A DNA stretch of 64,000 nucleotides from Mytilus californianus (lineage: Eukaryota; Mollusca; Bivalvia; Mytilida; Mytilidae), in assembly GCF_021869535.1 (NCBI RefSeq), contig NW_026262701.1, forward strand, positions 6,587,501 through 6,651,500. Direction: 5' to 3'. Positions 24,501 through 36,500 of this stretch are shown here, in pieces; the first letter of the stretch is position 1, and every line of letters starts with the position of its first letter. A program made the position numbers and the translations under genes. Under the pieces are notes generated by a model that saw nothing but the letters and a program-made list of their open reading frames with translations, did no database searches and was not told where the DNA came from.

Positions 24501-27500
24501 GTCAACTGAAACCAAAGTTTTTAACATTGACCTTTGACCTAAGAAGCTGTACATAAATTATGACACACCCTCTGGTGTTGGTTTATATACATATCAAGTA
24601 TATACTATGAAATCATAATGGTTCTCAAGATATAGAGCGGACATGATCTTTACCATAGGACATGGGGTTGTCAACTAAAACCAAAGTTTTTGACCTTGAC
24701 CTTTGACCTAGGAAGTTGAAAATACATTATGACACACCCTCTGGTGTTGGTTTATATACATATCAAGTATAAACTTTGAAATCATAACGATTTTCAAGAT
24801 ATAGAGCGGACACAATCTTTACCATAGGACATGGGGTTGTCAACTAAAACAAGTTTTTGACCTTGACCTTTGACCTAGGAAGTGGAACATACATTATGAC
24901 ACACCCTCTGGTGTTGGTTAATATACATGTCAAGTATAAACTTTGAAATCATAACGGTTCTCTAGATATAGAGCGGACACAATTTGTTAAGGACGGACAG
25001 ACGGACGGACGGACAGACGGACGGAAGGACAGATGGACGGACGGACGGACAGACTGATCACTATAGGGCGTCCCAACGGCGGGGCACTAATTACTTGATA
25101 TAAAGAAGAAAATAAAAATTTTGCAATTTTTCCATTTATGTAGGGGCATAACTCTAGAACGGTTTAAGTGACACCACCAAAATACAAACTTGATCTGTGT
25201 TTTGTGGTAATAAGCATTGTGTATAAGTTTAATAACATTTGGTTGAGGCAAACTTAAGTTAGAGAACGGAAACTAAAAATTTTGCAATTTTTCCATTTAT
25301 AAAGGGGCATAACTCTAGAACGGTTAAAGTGACACCACCAAAATTTAAACTTGATCTGTGTTTTGTGGTAATAAGCATTGTGTATAAGTTTCATAATATT
25401 TGGTTGAGGCAAACTTAAGTTAGAGAACGGAAACTAAAAATTTTGCAATCTTTCGATTTATAAAGGGGCATAACTCAATAATGGTTAAAGTGACACTACC
25501 CAAATTCAACTTCATCTGTGTTTTATCAGTGGAAGTCAAAATTAAACATTGCATCGTATAAAGCATTGATTGTAGTTGATTCAACTATGATCATGGACAA
25601 AGGAAGATAACTCCAATTTTTGTAAAAACTAGATACCATTGAGATGGGAGCCATCTCTGTGGGCCCCGCTGTGAATAATGTGTGGTAAAAAATTTGTATC
25701 TTTATCATTGCACATGGGGTTGTCAACTGAAACCAAAGTTTTTAACATTGACCTTTGACCTAAGAAGTTGTACATAAATTATGACACACCCTCTGGTGTT
25801 GGTTTATATACATATCAAGTATAAACTTTGAAATCATAACGGTTCTCAAGATATAGAGCGGACACGATCTTTACCGTAGGACATGGTGTTGTCAACTGAA
25901 ACCAAAGTTTTTGACCTTGACCTTTGACCTAGGAAGTTGAAAATACATTATGACACACCCTCTGGTGTTGGTTTATATACATATCAAGTATAAACTTTGA
26001 AATCATAACGATTTTCAAGATATAGAGCGAACACAATCTTTACCATAGGACATGGGGTTGTCAACTAAAACCAAAGTTTTTGACCTTGACCTTTGACCTA
26101 GGAAGTTGAACATACATTATGACACACCCTCTGGTGTTGGTTAATATACATGTCAAGTATAAACTTTGAAATCATAACGGTTCTCTAGATATAGAGCGGA
26201 CACAATTTGTTAAGGACAGACGGATGGATGGACAGATGGCGGACGGACAAACAGACTGATCACTATAGGGCTAACGCCATTCGGCGGGGCCCTAATTACT
26301 TGATATTTAGAAGAAAATAAAAATTTTGCAATTTTTCCATTTATAAAGGGGCATAACTCTAGAACAGTTAAAGTGACGCCACCAAAATTCAAACTTGATC
26401 TGTGTTTTGTGGTAATAAGCATTGTGTATAAGTTTCATAACATTTGGTTGAGGCAAACTTAAGTTAGAGAACAGAAACTATAAATTTTGCAATTTTTCCA
26501 TTTATAAAGGGGCATAACTCTAGAACGGTTAAAGTGACGCCACCAAAATTCAAACTTGATCTGTGTTTTGTGGTAATAAGCATTGTGTATAAGTTTAATA
26601 ACATTTGGTTGAGGCAAACTCAAGTTAGAGAACGGAAACCAATTTCGGGACGTACGTTCCTACGTACGTACAGACGGACAAGGGTAAAACTTTATGCCTC
26701 CACCGCCACGGCGGGGGCATAAAAAAATAAAAATCCCATAGGGTTCTCTAGTAAACCCTCCTTTCCATTTGTCCCTCAAAGTACCCCTTTATAAACTTCA
26801 TTGCACAAACAAAACTCTGATTGCACTACTAGACATGTAAGTCTAACATATTGTGGAACCCTAAGTTAAGCAGTTTTTGAGAACATCAGTGAATTATTGA
26901 AGTTGTCCAAGGTGTTCCAAAATAAGTTCATCCCCTTACACCAACTTTCCTATTCAATTCCTTGGGGGTCGCTCAGCTGTTTCACATCTGATCTTTGGAC
27001 CATTATGAAATTCACCACTGGTTAATTTCTCTACTTATCCCAAAGTAATTAACTACTTTTCATCTCTCCACCGTCAATTCAACCCCTTTTTGTAGCACCC
27101 TTCTACGAGATGAAGCATCGCTTCATTCCCTTTTGGAACCCTCTGCGTTCCAGTTGATTGGCAGAGTGTCCATGTCCACGGGGCTTGGCTACCCACTATA
27201 CCAAGTGTCGTCGACAGGGCCTGGAGCAAAATTTTCCCAGCTGAGATACTGACTCCCAAAGGGCAAACTTATATTATATAATAAAAGTAAAATTTTATTC
27301 AGCCTTTGTTATCAACAGCCTTATTAAACTGTTGAAGTTACTAATTTGATGTCAAGTCTAGTCATTCGTCTGGTTGTTGTTTTTATAGGGTCAATAATTG
27401 TGGTTCTTCATCTTATAGACACAATTGAGAGACTTGTAGTGTTTGGATGTTTCAATAGCTTGAAAGCCAAGTTGTATATACAAATGTACATGTTAATGTT

Positions 27501-30500
27501 GAGCAATATTTGGCACCAGTTGTTCCACGGTTAAAGAGACAACACTTTGATATATACTATGTTATAAAAGGATCTCCATGAATTTAATAAGAGGTCTTAA
27601 GGTCATCACAAGTGCAGTCGTACCAAGGACCATATGGAATGTGTTAGGGGCGTCACTTGGCATTTTTCGTCTCCAATGTGCTCACATGTCTATGTAGCCA
27701 CCAAGTCATCACTTTGCATCTGTCGCTCAATGTTTCCTAAGCTATCATGTTTCACCAGGACGAAAGTATAAATTCAAATTTAAAAGAGGTGGAAGAAGAA
27801 GAAGAGGGAAGAATAATAATAATAATAAGAACTGAGCAAATAAAACCAATAAGTCTCCAAACTTGGCGAAAAGGGTGATGCAGACAATGTACTAGTGCGG
27901 AGTTTACAAGGCCAATTACAGGTATCTACAAAGTTTGGTGTCTGATTTATTTTTTCTTAAAAACCTTGCATTTCATAAAGGATATGGAATGGCTACTTAT
28001 AATGCGTCAAAAAAGTTTTGTTTTTTTTACCTTTGCTATATATGGAAAGCCTACTTCTAATGTGTCTACATTGTTCAATGTTTGATTTAATTCATCTTAT
28101 ATTTACCTTTCCTATAGGATATGGAACTCCTACTTCTAATGTACTTACAAAATTTGGTGTCTGACCTAATTCTTCTAATCCTTACCTTTCCTACAGGATA
28201 GGGAATGGACATTTCTAATGTATCTACAAAGTTTGGTATTTAATCTAATTTTTCCAGTCTTTACCTTTCCTATAGGATATGGAATGCCTACTTCCAATGT
28301 GTCTACAAAGTTTGGTGTCTGACCTAATTCTGCTAATCCTTACCTTTCCTATAGGATATGGAATGGATACTTCTAATGTGTCTTCAAAGTTTGGTGTCTG
28401 ACCCAATTCTGCTAATCCTTACCTTTCCTATAGGATAGGGAATGGACACTTCTAATGTATCTACAAAGTTTGGTGTCTGACCTAATTCTTCTAATCCTTA
28501 CCTTTCCTACAGGATATGGAATGGCTACTTCTAATGTGTCTACAAAGTTTGGTGTCTGGCCTAATCCAAATACTGTAAATGGTAACTGTAAACTGAAGTG
28601 AGCCGACTGTGTTAGCTGGGAAGCTGTAAATACATCAAATGTACAGAGAGTTTGTTACAAGGCCCAGCTTACATTAGAGATAAAAGAATATAGTGTAGTT
28701 CAATATAAAATAATATATACCGGTACAACTTTTCACCAAAAGTACATTATCATATTGGCAATTACAAACTGTTGATGGAAGAATATTAATTGTTACACAG
28801 TGTGCTAGTGACCTAATACGATATAAATGGGGTCAGTAAATTCCATGTGGGGTGAGAGTGAAGCTCGAATCCCCATATGGAATTTACTGACCCCATATAT
28901 ATCATATTAGGTCACTAGCACACTGTGTAACGAGTTTATCTTACCGACTATCTTAACAAGTGGTATTTAGACTAGTGGTCTATCAAAGTGATTAAGTCTT
29001 CAATACTTAGTATTAAGAACCTACTTCCATTTGTATATACAAAAAAAAAATGCAACCAATAACAACGTGTTAGCTTTGAATGTGTTTTATGAATTTATTT
29101 CAATCATTCATCATCAATTTCTTCGTCTGTTGAAACCGTTCAGATTTTTCCTTAACACCATGTTGTTTTTATAAAGGGACGTAACACCACTACCAACCGT
29201 GTATTGAAATTAGCCCCGCCTATTAACCTAATATGAAATATACACGGTCTCCATGCAGTTGCTTTTAACCAATCATATTCCTAAAAATGTATAGGAGGTA
29301 AGATAATAATACTTCTGAGCACAATTGCCTGTCCTACAAAAATCTATAGTGGCAATTTTCAAATCCAAAATAATAGGAAGTTTCTGATCATTGAACAAGC
29401 TTTATTTGAAAGATAACTTACTACTTTATACTATCAAATACAATAATCATAATGCTTTTTAACCAATTATATTAATAAACAGGAAAATTCATCCATCATC
29501 ATTTTTACTTTGGGATACCCTAAGTATTATATACAAAACTACTAATAACACCCCCCAATTTAATTAGCTGTATGATTCATTGGGAGATAATTCTACTAGT
29601 TGTCTAATTCATGGGGAGATAATTCTAATTAACAAAACTACTAACACCCCCCAATTTAATTAGCTGTATGATTCGTTGGGAGATAATTCTACTAGTTGTC
29701 TAATTCATGGGGAGATAATTCTACTAGTTGTCTAATTCATGGGGAGATAATTCAACTACTTGTCTACAATTTGAATAAGAAGACATCCATAGCCTTTTCC
29801 TACAACCCCATTATTAATATAATTCTACAGAAGTAGTTACCTATGCCAATCTGTAACCTCCCTTCATTGTCCTCAGTTGTATACTTAACAGCAGGCCCAG
29901 GCTGGTTTATACCATAAGGCTGAAATAACAAAGAGTTTAAATTATGTGGAGACACATGGAACCATATTCAAAACATTCATTCTAATTCTGAGATAATTAT
30001 ACCACACAAACAACTAACAATACTTTATATAATACATGTATGTTATGTTTTTCTTTAAACTCTTGTATTATAAATTGCCACTTTACAAATCATCACCCTT
30101 TGGACAAAAGACTACAGAATTTGTATTTATTAAAGTAAAGATTCTAAACATGAATTATGTACCTCATTTGCATATAAAAGATATAAAGGCAAAAGTCAGA
30201 ATCTAAAGGTTTTAACTTTCACAGTTGTATTAAATTACTGGAATATTGTTTAAAGACTTGGTGAAGATTATATGTTGACCTATAGATGTCTTTTGATTGT
30301 TTTGGTTGCGTTCTCATGACAGTAGTATCCACACTTCCTTCTTTACATATACACCACATGAAGATATAAAACTATAATTACCTCTCTACCATTGAGACAA
30401 TTTGTGCTGCACAGTCCACTAACAACTGAAAAGGAGAAAATCCACATTATATTCAAATATTTTTCCATTATGAGAAAAAAGCAAACATATAAAACATTGC

Positions 30501-33500
30501 TACAAAAATTGAGTGTCGGTTGCCAATTTTCTTATCAAATTTGTGACTTTAAAATGGCATTAAGGAGGTATTCTTCTGATGTTTCAGTCTCGTTGAAATC
30601 TTGTTCTGGAGATATTTCCAAAACATGTGATACAAGTGGAAAATATCAAACTTAACTCTGTGAAAAAATTGTGTATTTACAAGAAGTTGTTTTTGAGTAA
30701 TAAAATTTTCAAATTTTATTACCAATCAAGTCAGTCTCGTTAACCAAAATGTTGAGAAAATGGACGAGGGGTACAAGAAATGATTTTACCAGATATATGT
30801 ACATCCCATATCAATTTTTTCTATTCAAATTTCTTCGATATGTAGTTTTTCAATCATTTATAACAAAGAAGTTGAAATAATATGCTTTTTGTTCTAAAAA
30901 AAAAAGAGAAAAATTCCAAATTTACAAAATTGACAGCATGGTCAATTTGATACGAAAAAGCAACAAAATTTTATAAAACTTTCTTATATAAACACCTACC
31001 TATAGTTTTTTTAAGTTAAATTTATTCAGATTTGTCCACTTCATCTTTATTGAAAGTATGAAAAAAAGTTAAATTGTGAAACTGGGATTTTTTTCATGAT
31101 AATAGTCCAAAAACGGGTAAAAATTGATGAAAGATGGGAAAATCATCAGAATTGGGTACTTTCAAATGACCGTAGCAAAAAAAGAAGTGCACCACCATTG
31201 ATTTTTTCTTCGCCGATTATATTTTTACAGTCATATAAACCCAAAAATCAGGTTAAGAAAAAAAGTTTAATTCTAGAAATTTTTGACTCCTCAGAGGTGT
31301 ACATCCTTAATATATTCTTTTTACAATATCTGTCAAATAGCTGTATAACCATGAGAACAATTGACTTTGACATCATATGTAAATAAGAAATATGATCAAA
31401 GATTTCTGTTTCCCTACAAAAATTATCATAAAATATATATCCATACTAACTTACCTTTCACCTTTAGGAAGAAAGCATCGTCAGTAAAAGTGTGTTTTAA
31501 CAGATGTATATGTGGACTACTGTCTTCTCCAAAAGTTGTTACTATCAGGTCTAGGATACCCTATAAAGAAGAAAATATAAATAACACTATGTCTGATAAC
31601 CTGTAAGTTAAATATTATCTGGCTACAATATTGTAAAAGGTCAGCAGCAAGTCTCAATATTATTTTTTACCAGTTATTAAATGTAAACTAGCTTGTGGTT
31701 TAGATGATGACCTAATTTTGTGGTATTTTCAAAGAGAGGTGGAGGATGAATTAAATCTATTAACATCTCTTACAAGGTAATCTAACCACCCTTCTCAAAA
31801 TCCTACACTAAGACCTAAGACTTTGTAAGTAAGTAAGTAAGTAAATCATTTATTGTAGTGACATGTGTACATATGTACAAATTTTAACAATATAATATAA
31901 AGAGATATAAATGCACCCAGCCCAATGGACCTATAAGTCACATTAAATAATATTAAACATGTTAACAATTTTCACGTTCTTGCAAATAATAAACTATTCA
32001 TGAATTTATCTTCAATACTGTTAATTAAAGTTAATTATTTTAGATATCTATTTGTAAATATCGTCTTTTGGAGTATGCCTGGACATCTTTTGGAGTATGC
32101 CTGATTTTCATGTATGATTCAACATTAACAATTTAAATTTTTCGTTACTGTTAATAGATAAGAAAGAAGATGTTGTCAAAAGTTCCCCAAACAAATGTTC
32201 TCAGATAAGAGTATAGAATGAACAGTCCAATAAGAAATGAGTCTTTGATTCGGCCACTTCATCAGCGCAAAAACTACAGAGTCTTTCTGTTGGTCGTTCA
32301 CCAATATAACGTCCAGTTTTTATCCTCAAAGGCAATAATCCATATCTGAATTGTGTCAAATGTGAACGTTCTATTGTCTAAAGTGAGCTTAACATATTGT
32401 TCATGTTCAAAAACAGTTTTGAAATTTATACAAGTTCGTAGTTTCGATACATTCTGTGTAGAATCATTCCATATATTTGAATAGAGATGCAAGATGCTCA
32501 ACTGGACAGTTTTCAAATCTACAACTGTTTGTGATTCAAAATAATGTTCTAAGTTAAGTTTATAGAATATTTTTTTCAATTTACAGCACCAGTTGTCAGT
32601 ACAACGGTTATAGTCAACATCAAACACCAGCTTTGTAATTCTATCATTGTCATAAGAACTTTGTTCCAATACCACATTAGGTTTACCCATCTCCTAAATT
32701 GGCTAGGGATTCATCCAACACCTCCATGTAGAGCGAGAGAAGGTGCAAAACGATGAACACCAAGAAAGTAATGGTACGATTTGGACATTGTCTATTGCAG
32801 GAAACAAAATTGTATGGTCAAATTGTTTTGGCCTTGCCTTGATATCTCTCACTAATATCTAACATAAATGTCCTAATGCCTGACTTTCTGTTCACTGATA
32901 TTTTTGACCAATCAGTGATAATTTGTAAAAGTAATTATAACATATTCATTAAAGTCTTTTTATCTTGGATTTTAATTGGATCAAGTTAATTTATATCAAG
33001 ATACAAAAAGTGAAACTGACAAACAAACAGACAGATATATAAATATATAATAAAAATTAATATGATGTTTGTTTGCAACTGAATACATATGATATGAAAC
33101 AAAACAACTCACTTTGATTCCAGTTGCAGAACAAGGAATTGAAAAGGGGAGGGGGAATCAAGGCAATGTAATGAGAGGGACTATTAAAAAAAGTCTATGC
33201 ATTAACCATATCAGTAGCTCTATATGCCCCCCCACCCCCCAAAATAATAATAAAATCTGCCTCTGAATTCTTAGGATTCATATATCTTAACTCTATTTGA
33301 GATGTATCAATAAATTAAGCACTACAGTTACTTTTCAACCATTGACATTGGTACAGTAACATACTTTCAGATTATGGTATCAAATAAGCAGTACTCACAT
33401 CGTCTTGGAAATCATAGAAAGCTGGTATCAAAGCCTTTTCTTTATCTGAATGCATTGGTACTTCATATCCAAAACCAAAATGTCTTTTTGTGGCACACTT

Positions 33501-36500
33501 AGAACAAGCTATGTTCTCTAAGATAAATGCTTTCTGTTGAAACCTAGTCATAAAAATACAATATAATGATAACTTACAAAATCCTTCATTTCTTAGTATT
33601 AAATTTTATCATTTAGATTTGATATGAATGAACATTGATTTACTGCTCATACAGTATATAAGTAAGATATCATTGATCTTCAAAACAAACTGCTTATCAG
33701 ATACCTAGACAGTTTTACTTGAAGTGTTACAAATATATTGCTTAGCTTGCAGCTTTCACTCAAAAACAGCATCATAAAAGGATATATTTGATTTTTTATT
33801 TTTGGTGTTTTAACGCCACTTTTAAGCACCGCTTTTGGGCCATTTCATGGCGGCCAGTTTTTATTGGTGGAGGAAGCCGGAGTGCCCAGAGAAAACTACC
33901 GACCTTCGATAGGAAAACTGACAATCTTAGTCAATTAAGATTGGAGTCGAGTGCACCCGCATGAGCGGGGTTTGAACTCACAACCTGAGTGTTGACTGGC
34001 TAGTGATTACAGTAGTAACTACTTAGACCACTCGGCCACCGAGGCCCCCTTAAAAAGATATAAGATATTTGTAAATTGAATGAGTTAGTGTACAATTTAA
34101 TCAGTGTGTAGTCTATTGACTAATCAATAAGCTGTAGCTGCATTTACCTATATTCTTAATAAATAAATATCACCTTCAATTAAAGATATGAAAATGAATA
34201 CTAAGTAAAAGTACAAGTACTTTTTATTGAAAATTACCCCTCTTGTGATGTGTTACGTAGTACTGCTAACAGATCTGGATATCCATCTAAGTTGTAGTCC
34301 CCTACACGTACAGTGATAGGTATTTTGTCCATTCCAGCAGGATTTTGGTCTGGGGGGACAAAGTTCCAGTCCATCTTGTCTAATTTTATATTCAAGTCCA
34401 ATTTACTCCACTATGACAATAAAAATATAATACTACAATGATCTTTCAGATTTATTCATTTAAGACAACAAATCATTTAACAATTAATCACCTTGATGGT
34501 ATTATGGTATTGCTCCTTTCCTCAAACTTTTAATTACTTGCTTCTTCATTGTGAACTATGCAACATTTCTCTTTTGAATTGTCACATTTTTTCATTATGG
34601 GCCATTTATAACTTACTATATGGTATGTGTTTTAATCATTGTTGAAGGCTGTACAGGGCCCTATAGTTATTGACATCCTTGTTTTTTTGGTCTCTGGTGG
34701 GTAGCTGTCTCATTTGCAATCATACTACATTTCCTTATTTCTATATTAAGAAATACTTATCATATACTATTACCTGATCTTGAGAGTCTGTTAACACATA
34801 CAACACACTTTTGGTACATTTAGTATCTGTGCAAGCTGGTAAAATACCATAAACATGGTTCCCTTCAGCTATAAACATGATAAAACAGTTATATAATAGT
34901 TGACTGTAGGTACATGCTGGGAAAAATTACATAAACATGGTTCTCTTCAACAATTACAATATTATACAATATTTCACTGTTCATAATTAGTTATTAGCAT
35001 TGCCATACACCAAACAAGACCTTTTTTTATGCATGCATTTTGTGGATATCAGGAAGAAAATAATCTTTTATTTAATTCTCATAACTTAATATTACAAATA
35101 TGAAAAACTTCTTGCTTCCTTTACTTTTAATTGAATTATTATACATAAAATTTTCATGATTTTTCACATGTTTTCTCTTTATATATACATTGCTGAAAGA
35201 GCCATTTTGCTAACAGGTTAAAGTTCGCCATTATAAATACACCATATTTCTTAAAGATAACTATCACATATAATTACCTCTGTTAGCTCCAATATCTAGG
35301 AATGTAATCTGACCAAACAATTTAGCATCTGTTGGATATGGTATTGCTTTTTCAAATGTTAAAGTACCATCCTGTAAATAAACCAATCCATTTCAAAAAG
35401 TGTAATTTTATTTAAGGTGGTTTATTAACCAGTGAAATGTTAATAAATATCATTATTAAGTGAATAATGCCTTAAGACAGGTATATTTCATACATTTTCA
35501 TGACAAAATTAGAAGTTCAGCTTGCTACATGTAAAATATATTTCTACAATCACCTTATTATACCAATACTCCAGCTGTGGTTTCTTGTCTTTTTCTGATA
35601 CAATACACAAATCTACAAATAAAATAGATGGTTCTAAACTTTAAAAATAACAACAGTAAGGTCTCCCTTTGTTTTGACTAGATCCTTAAAATGCCTATAA
35701 CTTATCAATAGAGAAAATTCTTGAAGTTAAGCTTGATACTAATTACAACTAACTTATAGGGTTAAGTATTGTCAGTTAAAGCAATGGTAGCCAGGGTCTC
35801 AAGAAAGTGATGTACCTCTTATGTGAATATGCATATAGAAAGAAAATTGGTAAAAATCTTATGGATTTTGATGCTTTACATAAACAAAGGTGATCTATGA
35901 TTATAAAGTTCATTTAATCTCCAAAGTAACATGATAATAAATTCACTTTTGAAGAAGAATTTGACCCCTAATTTTGACCTATTACACATCTGTGTCTGGA
36001 TGCATATTGTGTTATATATGGAGAAAATATCAATAATATATGATAGAATATACATCTGATTCTAATTAGACTCACTGTTTTCTGAATTATTTAATTCTAT
36101 TTTTATTCTTGTTTTATAAGCTCTAAATAGATATAAGAAGATGTGGTATGAGTGCCAATGAGACAACTCTCCATCCAAGTCAAAATTTAAAAAAGTAAAC
36201 CATTATAGGTCAAAGTACAGTCTTCAACACGGCGCCTTGGCTCACACCGAACAGCAAGCTATAAAGGGCCCCAAAAATTACTAGTGTAAAACCATTCAAA
36301 CGGGAAAACCAACGGTCTAATCTATATAAAAAGCGAGAAACGAGAAACACTTATGAACCACATCAACAAACGACAACTACTGAACATCAGATTCCTGACT
36401 TAGAACAGGTGCAAACAATTGCAGCGGGTTTAAACGTTTTAATGGTACCAAACCTTCACCCTTTTTCTGAAACAATAGTGTAACATCACAACATAGAAAG

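Noticed and set aside
24305..25726. Two near-identical 66-codon frames (24305-24505 and 25526-25726)
   Set aside because: Their similarity comes from the 1221-bp duplication of repeat sequence, not from paired genes.
27950..28501. Mutually exclusive duplicate exons of ITFG1
   Set aside because: The copies contain only the exon tail and donor, have no proper acceptor, and the 79-bp period breaks the frame; several contain stops.
29821..29919. Tandem block at 29520-29770 as another exon-edge duplication of ITFG1 exon 13
   Set aside because: Its units share no sequence with exon 13 or its donor; it is an ordinary intronic tandem repeat.
33990..34048. tRNA gene on the minus strand
   Set aside because: A- and B-box-like motifs are present, but the acceptor stem and anticodon arm are not convincing and the sequence continues into a conserved SINE body.
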